NCBI GenBank assembly: GCA_020636355.1
Contig: JACJYB010000002.1
Coordinates: 186,001-250,000 of the forward strand
Length of the DNA: 64,000 nt
DNA from: Lewinellaceae bacterium
GTDB lineage: Bacteria; Bacteroidota; Bacteroidia; Chitinophagales; Saprospiraceae
Reading direction: 5' to 3'
Shown here: piece by piece, positions 42,476 through 52,000 of the stretch
How the letters are laid out: each line of letters begins with the position of its first letter
Numbering within the stretch: the stretch's first letter is position 1
Position numbers and translations under genes: made by a program
The notes under the pieces: generated by a model
The model's input: the letters and a program-made list of their open reading frames with translations, nothing else
Told to the model about the DNA's origin: nothing
Database searches by the model: none

Positions 42476-43473
42476 ATACTTGAATATTGAATAACCGAAG
42501 GAAGATGCTGCTTTAATTGGGCGATGGCATCATTAAAACTTACCTGAAGCGATCCACCCGCAGCATTTTTATGCCCCCCCCCATTAAAATGCCGCTTCGC
42601 CAGCTCGTTTACAGCAATATCACCTTTACTGCGGAAACTGAATTTTATCAGGTTTTGTTGCTCTGTCACCAATACAGCAACCCAGATATCGCCCACCATT
42701 AACGGATAATTAACGATGCCTTCCGTATCACCGCGGCTGATCTTAAAACGTTGAAAATCAGCTTTATTCAACCCAATAATCGCAGCATGCCATTCAGGGA
42801 CGACCTCCATGCGCAAGTCCAAACAAAAGCCCAGAAGCTGTAGTTGTTTGGCAGACATATTATTGAAGATATTGTACTGAATTTGCTGGTAATCGATCCC
42901 TTTTGTGATCAATTGGGAAACGATACTAAATACGGTAGGATTCACATTGAACTTGAACGATCCGGTATCCGTAATGATTCCCGTAAGAAGGCACGTTGCA
43001 ATGGCTGCGTCGACCCGGTGCAATAGTCCCAACTCTTCAAAAAAACGGTAGACCAACTCAGCGGTTGACGAAGCCAAAGGGTCCGACATCATATAACTGG
43101 CAAAAGGCATCGGATCCTGGTGATGATCGATCAAAATGATCGGTTTATTTGCCGTAGCTATAGTCTGGCTCACATTATCTACGCGATCCAGTGAATTAAA
43201 ATCCAGGCAGATGATCAGATCACACTCATCAATCAGTGTATTGGCATAGCTTACCCGGCTATCGGCGATCACGACGGATTCTATATCGGGGAGCCAGTCG
43301 AAATAATAGGGGTATTCGCTTGGAAGGATAACCTTCACCTGATGACCGATATAGGTAAGCATCCGAGCCATGGCCAGTGAAGATCCTAATGCGTCTCCAT
43401 CAGGGTTGCGATGTGAAAGGATGGTAACCTTACGCGGTTGTTTTATAAGAGGTATGATATCAATCGTATTCAT
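42472..43473 (-). CDS. nrnA: DHH-DHHA1 phosphoesterase (NrnA-type nanoRNase/pAp phosphatase)
   Basis: A 333-residue protein. The DHH motifs appear in order: LSHRNPDGDALGSSLAMA, DLIICLDFNS, ILIDHHQDP (the DHH motif) and SSTAELVYRFFEELG. The DHHA1 domain ends with HFNGGGHKNAAGGSL, the substrate-binding GGGH motif. NrnA enzymes degrade 2-5 base RNA oligomers to mononucleotides and dephosphorylate pAp to AMP in the cytoplasm. The length is standard. It is followed by the FKBP gene with a 4-base overlap and is divergent from ndk. Confidence 0.93.
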   Translation of the reverse strand: MNTIDIIPLIKQPRKVTILSHRNPDGDALGSSLAMARMLTYIGHQVKVILPSEYPYYFDWLPDIESVVIADSRVSYANTLIDECDLIICLDFNSLDRVDNVSQTIATANKPIILIDHHQDPMPFASYMMSDPLASSTAELVYRFFEELGLLHRVDAAIATCLLTGIITDTGSFKFNVNPTVFSIVSQLITKGIDYQQIQYNIFNNMSAKQLQLLGFCLDLRMEVVPEWHAAIIGLNKADFQRFKISRGDTEGIVNYPLMVGDIWVAVLVTEQQNLIKFSFRSKGDIAVNELAKRHFNGGGHKNAAGGSLQVSFNDAIAQLKQHLPSVIQYSSI

Positions 43474-43524
43474 CGCGTAAACAGGGGGCGAAATTCACTA
43501 TTTTAAATTTGATATCAAAATATT

Positions 43525-43554
43525 TTTGCAGCCTAGGCCAATGGTTTACTTTTG
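43525..43554 (+). promoter_or_regulatory. Bacteroidota promoter for ndk
   Basis: TTTG (43525-43528), an 18-bp gap and TACTTTTG (43547-43554) match the TTTG/TANNTTTG promoter of this phylum, 36 bp before the ndk ATG. Confidence 0.6.
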
Positions 43555-43590
43555 CCCCGCAAATAAAAAAGCCTAAAATCCTAGTAAATT

Positions 43591-44013
43591 ATGGCAAGTA
43601 ACAGAACATTTACGATGATCAAGCCGGATGCAGTTGCTGACGGTCACATCGGAGCTATTCTAGCTAAAATCAATGAAGCAGGCTTCCGCATCATTGCAAT
43701 GAAGATGACCCATTTGAGCAGACAAAAAGCCGAAGGTTTTTATGAAGTACATAAGGAGCGTCCTTTCTTTGGCGAATTGACGGCCTTTATGTCCTCCGGC
43801 CCTATCGTAGCAGCCGTCCTGGAAAAAGAAAATGCAGTTGCAGACTTTCGGACGCTGATTGGCGCTACGGACCCGGCGAAAGCTGCTCCGGGCACCATCC
43901 GGGCACTTTATGCACGCAATATGGGCGAAAATGCGGTCCATGGATCTGACTCAGATGAAAATGCAGCCATCGAAGTGGCATACCACTTTGCTGCAACCGA
44001 AATATTCGGATGA
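43591..44013 (+). CDS. ndk: Nucleoside diphosphate kinase
   Basis: A 140-residue enzyme that balances nucleoside triphosphates by a phosphohistidine intermediate. RTFTMIKPDAVADGHIG is the N-terminal phosphate-binding motif. FFGELTAFMSSGPIVAAVLE forms the nucleotide pocket. The active-site His is in RNMGENAVHGSDSDENA, the family signature. The length is normal. It stands alone with its own promoter, is divergent from nrnA and convergent with mutS2 (17-bp gap). Confidence 0.97.
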   Translation: MASNRTFTMIKPDAVADGHIGAILAKINEAGFRIIAMKMTHLSRQKAEGFYEVHKERPFFGELTAFMSSGPIVAAVLEKENAVADFRTLIGATDPAKAAPGTIRALYARNMGENAVHGSDSDENAAIEVAYHFAATEIFG

Positions 44014-44030
44014 TCCGACGGTTCTTGCTG

Positions 44031-46412
44031 TTAAGAATGAAATTGGGCGATGGTTATTCCGTCGCCCCCACTTTCCGGATCCGGATGATAGATTTTAGCC
44101 GTGGGGTAATCCGATAATTTATCGAGAACAACTTGTTTCAGAACGCCATTACCCTTTCCATGCAGGATTTTGATGGACCAGGCATTAGCTAAAACGGCCT
44201 TATCGATGAATCCTTCTACAATTTTCTCCGCTTCCCCTTTTTTGAGTCCGCGAATATCCAGTTGTGTGCCGAAATCAAAGGTATGGTCATGAAGGGTCGT
44301 TTGAACACTCCTTTCCCCGCGTACAGGTAGCGGTTCTCTCCCATGCCTCAGTTCTTTAACCGGTAAAGTCACCTGCATTGCCCCAATCTGAAGCACAGCC
44401 TGTCCCTTATCCAGGCGCAAAACCTCGCCAACCCAGTCACTTTTGTTATGCCGCACAAAATCGCCCACCGCAATAGGTTTTAGATGCCTGGTCTCCTGAA
44501 CATATAACGTAGTATCCAGCTTTTGGGCGACGGAATGCAATTCCTTCTGCTCGGATTTTAACTCCGAAAGCTTTTCTTCTGCTTTCTCTACTTTCTGGGC
44601 CTTGCGCAGCTCCCTTACCAATTTTTCGACCGCTTGTATGCTTTGCTGATTGTCCTGGAGCGCCTTTTGTTTGGTTTCCAGCTTGAGTTTTTTGCGCTTC
44701 ACCTCCAGGTCCAATTGCATCTGTTGATACGTCCGCATCAGCTTATCAGCCTGGTTGATTTTTTCTTTATGCTCCTGCATGACCCGCTGAAGATCGATCC
44801 GCTCCTGTTCCAGGTCACTTAATAGCTGATCGACGTAATAGACCTTGTTGCCCATCTTCTGCTTGGCATATTGGATGATCGCCTCATCCAGGCCAATTTT
44901 TTCGGCAATTTCCAGAGCGAAACTACTCCCCGGTCGCCCCAATCGCATGCGATAGGTGGGCTTTAAATCTTTCCGATTAAACAACATGGCCCCATTGACC
45001 ATGCCCTCCAGGTGGTTGGCAAGGATCTTCAGATTAGAATAGTGCGTCGTGATGACCCCTTTGACTTGTTGGTCATGCATGCGCATGAGCACTGCCTCCG
45101 CGATGGCGCCCCCAATTTTTGGGTCTGTTCCGGTTCCAAATTCATCGATAAAAACCAAGGTCCGCGGACCGGCCATGCGAATCATCTCCTGCATCAACTT
45201 TAACCGGGAACTATAGGTACTCAGATCATCTTCGATAGACTGTTGGTCTCCGATGTCGACGACGAACTCTTCAAATATCCCGATGGTAGAATCTTCACTG
45301 GCTGCAATTAATAACCCGCATTGTGCCATCCACTGACAAAGGGCAATGGTCTTTAACGCTACCGATTTGCCCCCGGCATTTGGACCGCTTAGCAATGCCA
45401 GTCGCTTGGGATAGCCAAGCTGAACGGATAGTGGTATGGTCTCTTTACCGGATTCCCGGTTTTTGAGAAAGAGGAGTGGATGCCTAGCCTCCACCAGGGC
45501 GAATTCCGGCTGAGCAGAAAGGCTGGGCTTTTTCGCATTAATTAGCTCTGAAAAAAGAGCCTTGGCCCGGATGGAATCCAATTGCCACAGGTAGTCCTGC
45601 CAAGCTATCAAATCTTCCCGGTAATGCCGGGCGAAAGCAGTAAACTCCGAAAGTATCCGGTGAACTTCTTTCCGCCAGGACATTTGCAAATCAAATAAGT
45701 TGTTGTTGATCTGGATGATTTCATCCGGCTCGACATAGGACGTTCGACCTGTCGTGGATTCATCATGGATGATACCTCGTATTTTCCTTTTATGCTCGCT
45801 ATGGACGGCAAAAACCCTTCTGCCATTCCGTACACTCTCCAGTGTCTCTCCCAAATATCCTTGTTGTCGATAGGTGTTGATCAGTCGTGCAAATGTCCGA
45901 TCCAGCACCTTTTCTTCCTCTTGCATTTGATGGGTAATCTGGATGAGCATGCGGGATGCATCCGGTCGGATCGATCCATCGTCGTCCAGGATCAATTTTA
46001 TCCTCGAATACAATTCGGGTTGGTACCCTGCTGCCTGGAAATTATTAAACTGTAACGGAAGATAATCCGGATCAATTTTCTTAAAATAGTGATGGAGCCC
46101 CTCCATCAATGCAAGCTGCCCGAATAACAACTGCATTTCTTCCAGAGACAACGGAGCATTCTCTAAACGCAACCGTTCAAAACAGGCCTGGATGGACTCA
46201 AAGGACGTGAAGGGCATCGGAAAACCCTCCTCTTTTGCCTGCATCATTTCGGCAATCTCCGTCATTTGAAGATTTATTTTCGCGACATCTGTCGATGGCG
46301 AAATGCCTGCAATCAATTGAGCCCCCTCGTCCGTCAGGCAATTGATTGCCATCAATTGCTTGATTTTATCAAATTCGATCTTGGCCTCTATATTTCCTGG
46401 AATCCACTGCAT
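44031..46412 (-). CDS. mutS2: Endonuclease/recombination regulator MutS2
   Basis: A 793-residue protein from ATG 46412; the frame remains open upstream to 46538 but that stretch does not resemble the family. The core helical region precedes an ABC-type ATPase: LLSGPNAGGKSVALKTIAL (Walker A), SSRLKLMQEMIRM, and LVFIDEFGTGTDPKIGGAIAEA (Walker B). A long coiled coil (about 510-620) follows. The C-terminal Smr domain reads LDIRGLKKGEAEKIVEGFID and ILHGKGNGVLKQVV, with the nuclease-associated LDxRG and HGxGxG. MutS2 suppresses recombination or rescues collided ribosomes, depending on the organism. It is downstream of the baeRF-like gene. Confidence 0.95.
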   Translation of the reverse strand: MQWIPGNIEAKIEFDKIKQLMAINCLTDEGAQLIAGISPSTDVAKINLQMTEIAEMMQAKEEGFPMPFTSFESIQACFERLRLENAPLSLEEMQLLFGQLALMEGLHHYFKKIDPDYLPLQFNNFQAAGYQPELYSRIKLILDDDGSIRPDASRMLIQITHQMQEEEKVLDRTFARLINTYRQQGYLGETLESVRNGRRVFAVHSEHKRKIRGIIHDESTTGRTSYVEPDEIIQINNNLFDLQMSWRKEVHRILSEFTAFARHYREDLIAWQDYLWQLDSIRAKALFSELINAKKPSLSAQPEFALVEARHPLLFLKNRESGKETIPLSVQLGYPKRLALLSGPNAGGKSVALKTIALCQWMAQCGLLIAASEDSTIGIFEEFVVDIGDQQSIEDDLSTYSSRLKLMQEMIRMAGPRTLVFIDEFGTGTDPKIGGAIAEAVLMRMHDQQVKGVITTHYSNLKILANHLEGMVNGAMLFNRKDLKPTYRMRLGRPGSSFALEIAEKIGLDEAIIQYAKQKMGNKVYYVDQLLSDLEQERIDLQRVMQEHKEKINQADKLMRTYQQMQLDLEVKRKKLKLETKQKALQDNQQSIQAVEKLVRELRKAQKVEKAEEKLSELKSEQKELHSVAQKLDTTLYVQETRHLKPIAVGDFVRHNKSDWVGEVLRLDKGQAVLQIGAMQVTLPVKELRHGREPLPVRGERSVQTTLHDHTFDFGTQLDIRGLKKGEAEKIVEGFIDKAVLANAWSIKILHGKGNGVLKQVVLDKLSDYPTAKIYHPDPESGGDGITIAQFHS

Positions 46413-46565
46413 GACACGTAGTAACAACCGGTGAGCATCATAAGTTTGCTCACCAAAGGTAGAACTTTGTCTATACACGCACCGCTTGATGCTTGCTAAT
46501 TTCCTGTCTGATTTTGAATCGTCCTTCCCAATAACCAAATGGAATTAAAAACGCGCCATTGCATC

Positions 46566-47720
46566 TTAATAGCGAAACAAAGCATTCGCCTGGTATCCCG
46601 GTAGTGGCATTTCATTCAGCGGGGCTTCAAAAACCTCGCCTCCTTGAAGAAATACTTGAATCGCTGCCAGATTCATCAACGAAGTATTACCCAGATTGCT
46701 CTCAGCATGGATCCGCACTTCGCCTTTAGATTTCTCAAAAACGCCCCAGGTTTCCCGGTCCGCTTCCAGAAAGAGCGCCTCAACCCGACCGGATACAGCA
46801 CCCTGGACAAGCTCATTCCACGAAGTTGATACCCGATCCGTTGATTGGAATTGGCGGATCAGTCCAGCTTTTTTGGCCATTTTACGTGTAAGATCAACCT
46901 TCAATGCACGTTCTATTTCCTGACGGACGGGCGCCAGGCTGGATGGTAAACCATCCCTGTTAATGGGTTCCGGATATAAATTACGGTAGTGGTTTGCTTC
47001 CTTGTAAATGGAAAATAGTTCAGGCGTTGTGGCCATAAATAGTGGCAGGCCATCTTGCTCCAGAAAAGAAAGAATGGCATCATCGATGGAACGGCAAAAT
47101 GCCAAAATCTCACTTTTGTGATCTTCTTGCCATTCTCCTTTGCCATGATAGACCGTGTAAGAATTCCCTCCCATTTTTTGCCTGTGAAAACTCAATGAGG
47201 ACTCCTCAAAATCAACGCCTACGACTTCCTCCATTTGCTGAGGCAAGTGTGGTATGGATACCTCGGATAATGTGCTACCTTTTCCCTCATACAATTTTAC
47301 CTGGTGAAGTTGGAGAGAAAGAAAGTGATAATGGGGTTGATTTTCCAACATCGGAATTAAGGGCCGTAAGTAATATTCGTGTGCCAGCACATGAAAAGGA
47401 CCTACCGGCTTAGGCAGATCAAAAACATATTTTTGCCCGGGTGCCAGCAGGATCGCTAACCCTTCTGAACGGTATTTCCAAAAATCCAGATCTTCAATCA
47501 TGATTTTAATCGGCAGCAAAAAATCGGCTATGCTAACTCGATCATACCCTCTGGACTCCAGGACCTTCGCCACTTCTTTCTGAACATTCTTTAGCACCAA
47601 ATGGTCTTGTCTGCGCAAAACTTCCTGACCGGCGCGATGGGTAGGCATGTAGATGGACAGACACCTTCCTTCATGTATTTCAGCCAATTGCCTGAATAGA
47701 TCTGTTGTTAAAGCATTCAT
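46566..47720 (-). CDS. baeRF-like (bacterial archaeo-eukaryotic release factor superfamily) protein
   Basis: A 384-residue soluble protein that I place in the baeRF families, mainly on its opening (FRQLAEIHEGRCLSIYMPTHRAG) and central HYHFLSLQLHQVKLYEGKG, which recur in those proteins. The C-terminal half contains VSGRVEALFLEADRETWGVF, like the L7Ae/eRF1 domain 3 region with its redox or regulatory loop missing. No GGQ peptide-release motif is visible, so it is not a canonical release factor. A role in ribosome-linked stress has been proposed for the superfamily. It is next to mutS2 (153 bp) and divergent from aroC. The family call is from memory of motifs. Confidence 0.6.
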   Translation of the reverse strand: MNALTTDLFRQLAEIHEGRCLSIYMPTHRAGQEVLRRQDHLVLKNVQKEVAKVLESRGYDRVSIADFLLPIKIMIEDLDFWKYRSEGLAILLAPGQKYVFDLPKPVGPFHVLAHEYYLRPLIPMLENQPHYHFLSLQLHQVKLYEGKGSTLSEVSIPHLPQQMEEVVGVDFEESSLSFHRQKMGGNSYTVYHGKGEWQEDHKSEILAFCRSIDDAILSFLEQDGLPLFMATTPELFSIYKEANHYRNLYPEPINRDGLPSSLAPVRQEIERALKVDLTRKMAKKAGLIRQFQSTDRVSTSWNELVQGAVSGRVEALFLEADRETWGVFEKSKGEVRIHAESNLGNTSLMNLAAIQVFLQGGEVFEAPLNEMPLPGYQANALFRY

Positions 47721-47906
47721 CGTTTTTGGATTAGTGAAACCAATAAGCCTTAACCCTCCTCTATTCGATTGTCAATTTACCGGACTAACATTACGAGCCA
47801 ATTCGGAATTTTCCAATGATCTAAATCACAGAGAGGTATTCTTACCAGGAGAAATCAAAGGCCGGCTGGATTTTCCTTTCAATTTTATAATTGCAAGGAT
47901 TGCGGT

Positions 47907-47914
47907 TAACTTTG
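47907..47914 (+). promoter_or_regulatory. Bacteroidota -7 element upstream of aroC
   Basis: TAACTTTG matches TANNTTTG 27 bp before the aroC ATG. No matching -33 element at 19-21 bp was found. Confidence 0.4.
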
Positions 47915-47941
47915 CGATCACAACGCAATCGTTTTAATCGC

Positions 47942-49021
47942 ATGGGAGGAAATATTTTCGGACATACCTTTAGGATCTCCACATTCGGTGAGTCCCATGG
48001 CGCTGCCATTGGAGTGATCATCGATGGTTGTCCACCAGGGTTTTCCATTGACCCCGCTCAAATCCAGGATGAGATGAATCGCCGGCGGCCGGGACAGTCA
48101 GCCATTGTGACCCAACGGAAAGAAGCTGATCAAGTACAAATCCTTTCTGGCATATTCGAAGGAAAAACGACCGGCACACCAATTGCCATGATCCTGTACA
48201 ATGAGGATCAAAAATCCAAAGATTACAGTCATATCCAGGATCAATTCCGGCCTTCTCATGCAGATTTCACTTATCAGGAAAAATATGGAATTCGTGATCA
48301 CCGGGGAGGAGGACGCAGTTCAGCCCGCGAGACTGCCGCAAGAGTTGCCGCAGGTGCTATTGCGCGTCAAATTCTTACGCATTTTGGCATTGAATTGTAT
48401 GCATATACCAGTCAGGTTGGCTCCATTAAAGTTCCATCAGACGCACTGATCGATCGTTCCTTTATTGAACAAAATCCCGTACGTTGCGCAGATCGTATCA
48501 CGGCCGAATCCATGGAATCCCTGATACGGGACATCCGCAAACAAGGAGACACGATCGGCGGTATAGTCACCGGTGTGATCACCGGATGTCCGGTTGGCCT
48601 CGGCGAGCCGGTCTTCGATAAACTTCATGCCGATCTGGGTAAGGCGATGCTCAGTATCAATGCCTGTAAAGGGTTTGAATATGGCTCTGGGTTTGATGGT
48701 GTACAGCTGAAAGGATCAGAACATAACGACCCTTTCATCGTAGAGGATGGAGTGGTCCGAACCAAAACTAATCTGTCCGGTGGAATCCAGGGAGGCATCA
48801 GCAATGGCATGGATATTTATTTTCGCTGTGCATTCAAACCGGTCGCTACCATCATGCAGGATCAGGAATCCGTAGATCGTGAAGGGAATCCCGTTTCCAT
48901 CAAGGGGAAAGGCAGGCATGATCCCTGCGTTGTACCACGGGCTGTACCAATCGTTGAAGCCATGGCCGCACTGGTCCTCATCGACCACCTGCTGCGCCAA
49001 AGGGTGAATTTACGGACTTAA
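47942..49021 (+). CDS. aroC: Chorismate synthase
   Basis: A 359-residue enzyme from ATG 47942; upstream TTG codons in frame do not fit the family. The N-terminus GNIFGHTFRISTFGESHG is the signature, with the conserved His. RRPGQSAIVTQRKEADQVQIL, YGIRDHRGGGRSSARETAAR and KGFEYGSGF are the FMN and substrate motifs. GGIQGGISNGMDIYFRCAFKP and RHDPCVVPRAVPIVEAM complete the fold. It converts EPSP to chorismate with reduced FMN. Its stop codon shares a TTAA (49018-49021) with the convergent tamB-like gene. Confidence 0.97.
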   Translation: MGGNIFGHTFRISTFGESHGAAIGVIIDGCPPGFSIDPAQIQDEMNRRRPGQSAIVTQRKEADQVQILSGIFEGKTTGTPIAMILYNEDQKSKDYSHIQDQFRPSHADFTYQEKYGIRDHRGGGRSSARETAARVAAGAIARQILTHFGIELYAYTSQVGSIKVPSDALIDRSFIEQNPVRCADRITAESMESLIRDIRKQGDTIGGIVTGVITGCPVGLGEPVFDKLHADLGKAMLSINACKGFEYGSGFDGVQLKGSEHNDPFIVEDGVVRTKTNLSGGIQGGISNGMDIYFRCAFKPVATIMQDQESVDREGNPVSIKGKGRHDPCVVPRAVPIVEAMAALVLIDHLLRQRVNLRT

Positions 49022-52000
49022 AAACTGGATTTATCGCTTCCTACGGCCTTTCCGATATCTTCAGAAAGGTGTTTCTTGAAATCGAAGATATTGTCAAACT
49101 CCTTGCGGTAAGTCAGACCCATGCCAAATTTATTCCGACGACCCTCGATGGTTTCTTCAGGCCGCTGATAGAGTCTCAGCGCAAGGCGACGGTCCTTGGT
49201 AATGTAATATTCCAAAGAAAAATCACCGGCGATATACGTTCCGTTTATTGGCGAATCGTTCACAAAATTAGCCCCAAAATTCAGCGCTAAGCGATCGTTA
49301 AACAACCGGTTGCGGAAGTGCAGCTGTACTTCTGAACCGCCCTGGGTAATGGCCCGCTCCGCAGACGTATTGAGTTGAGAATACAAATTCCAGTTTACGT
49401 CAAAATCGACCCCGGAAATAAAGCCGTAATCGGAAACGGCTTCGGATATCAGATCAGTCAGGAAGATCGACAGCTGGTTGGAAACCCACTGGCTCAGCGT
49501 ATTCGCCCCTGAATTGGAGAAAAACTGGTTGCTCAGCGTAATGTTATTGCTGGGTAAAAAGTTTCCGAAAAGGAATAAGCTCAAAACCTGATTGTTAAGT
49601 GCATTCGGGTCTGATTTTAATACATTCAGCTTGGCATCTGCATACGATTTAAGTTCTCCCGTCAATTCCGGGAAGCCCAAATCGAAAGAGATGTTTGGAT
49701 GCAACAAGTCTCCCGTCAAATGGAGAATAAGTTGAACCGGGGTATTTATGTTGTATGAATTGGTAGATGAAATTTGATTGGCATATTCTGCGAGGAAGTT
49801 GGCCATATTGGCCTGCAAGCCTCGGTATTCCGCATCCAGATTGATTTCTGCGGCATAAGGATCACCAGTCCATCGGATCGTACCTCCCCGGTAGACAATA
49901 AAGGGCTTATTGATAACCCCATAGGTAAACAAATAATTACCCTGAGAAATCTCGTAGAGGCCGCGCATTTCGAACTGTCCGGAGCGCGCCATCTCAATCT
50001 GTAAATTGGCCGTTCCTTTCCCACGGATGACGTCGCCCTTCGCTTCGTCAAAAATGATGTTGATTTCCGCTTCTTCAGTGACGGCCAGATCCATCCTGAA
50101 ATCAAGCCCTTCCCGGGAAACAGTGCGGTTGGGCACACTGCTCTGAGTGGAATCAAAAGAAACGAAAGTTATAAAATCATCGCTGCTGGTTGTCGTCGCA
50201 TAACTGATTGGAATACTCAGCGTGGTACCGGCCCCTGTCGTTGCATTCACATAAATATCCACTGCATTAAACGGACCTCTGAACGTGCAATCAAGCCGGC
50301 CGATCGCCTTCCCGTAATAGAGGGAATTATCTTGCTTGGTGGTATTCAGGGCCATTATTTTTGAAGACAGGATTCGCGCATTCAACCGGAAATTCCTCAG
50401 GTGGTCGTGTTCAATACCACCGGTTGCCGTGGCACGGTTACCCAGAACATCGCTCATCTGCATGCCTGTAAAATCAAAAATGTTCTCCCGGATATTCACC
50501 GTTTGATCGTACATGTAGTATTTGGTACCCAGGTAGACGATTTTGGTTTCGCCCTGCCGGATTTTGGCTGTGCCCAATAAATTCATTTTACTCACCGGAC
50601 CTGTGATCGTAATGTCCCCGTCCATCGTACCGCTTGTCTCCGCAATGCTGCCGGCCAGGAAGTATTCTCCGATCTTAAGGGGATATTTTGTAATGGTCCC
50701 TTTCAAGTCAAGCGTTATCTCCGGATTTGATGGCGATTTAGGATGCAAAAATCCGCTCAGGGACAGTCGTTTGTCGGTATCTTCTATTTTCAGGAAAGCC
50801 GCATAAGCGTCTGTCGTTGTCGCCTGGGAAATTGACAAAAAGACCTGCCCGTACGGATCGCCATTGATCTGGAGGCTATCCATTTCTCCTTTAACATTAA
50901 GATCTTTCCATTCAAAGATGTTCTTCATGGAAAAGTACAGATCTGCTTTGCCGCCAAAATTCAATTTGTCGTAGACCCAGATGCTGTCTATCCACCCCAC
51001 CGGAAATGACTTAATATCGGCGATCAATCCCTGTGGTCCCTCATTCCGCAATTCAATGGACTGTCGTTTTGAAGAAAGGATAAAATTGTCCAATGCTATT
51101 TCACGATTACCGAAAAAGATGTGGTTATCCTTCGACAATTCCCAGGGTGTACCAAACAAGGTTAACCCCTTAGGATTTAACCAGATATCGTAACCTTTGG
51201 CCGAGGGCTCAAACTCTCCTTCGATGTTTATGCCATCCAGAACCCGTACCAGGTCCGCTGTTTGTACCTGAAAATGGGTGCGGTTATTTTCGATCCTGCC
51301 ATTTACATAAAGGTAGTCAAGGGGCACCGTTGGAGAAAGATGGCTACTGTCCAATTGCAACTTGAATTCTGTAGAATCCGGAGTCCCGTTCCACGTAAAG
51401 GCAATGTTTTGAAATGTGCTTTTATTCCAATCCAGCGAAGGCAGCTGCACCCGGGAAGCGAAGGTTCCGTTCCGATTATCAAAATGCGCATTAATGCTGG
51501 CATTGTGTACGTTGTGAATGGGAAGATCAAAAAGATTAAACCAGGACTTGGCATCCACCAGCTGAAAGTCCATGGTAAAAAAGGTCGGAATCTCCGTGAC
51601 CTGAACGCTGTCCCATCCAAACTTGGCTCCGTAATCCGGATAATATTCGTTAAATGATTTCTTTAAAAAAGGTACCGTCTTAGTCAGTTGGAAATCTCCT
51701 TGCATGGAACCACTGCCCAAATCGGAGTCAATGGTCAGAAATCGCAGATTGTCCTGGTTTCTGGCTTGGATCCGCAACTGTCTTAGGGCGTAATTTTCGG
51801 TAAAACTCTTCTCAATGAGTAGATTTTCTGCAACCACCTCTCCTACAAAACGATTTGGGTCGATACCCCTGATATTAAATCGAAGACCGCCAGAAATATC
51901 CATATCCTGCTTGGTCAGGTGCAAAGGCAACGTAGAGAGCCGTTCAATCCGCGCATTGAAGACCAGATCCGGAATGGTGTCACTAAAATCTACCAAGCCG

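Noticed and set aside
46413..46538. N-terminal extension of MutS2
   Set aside because: The 42 extra residues do not resemble the family and are basic and irregular. ATG 46412 matches the expected start.
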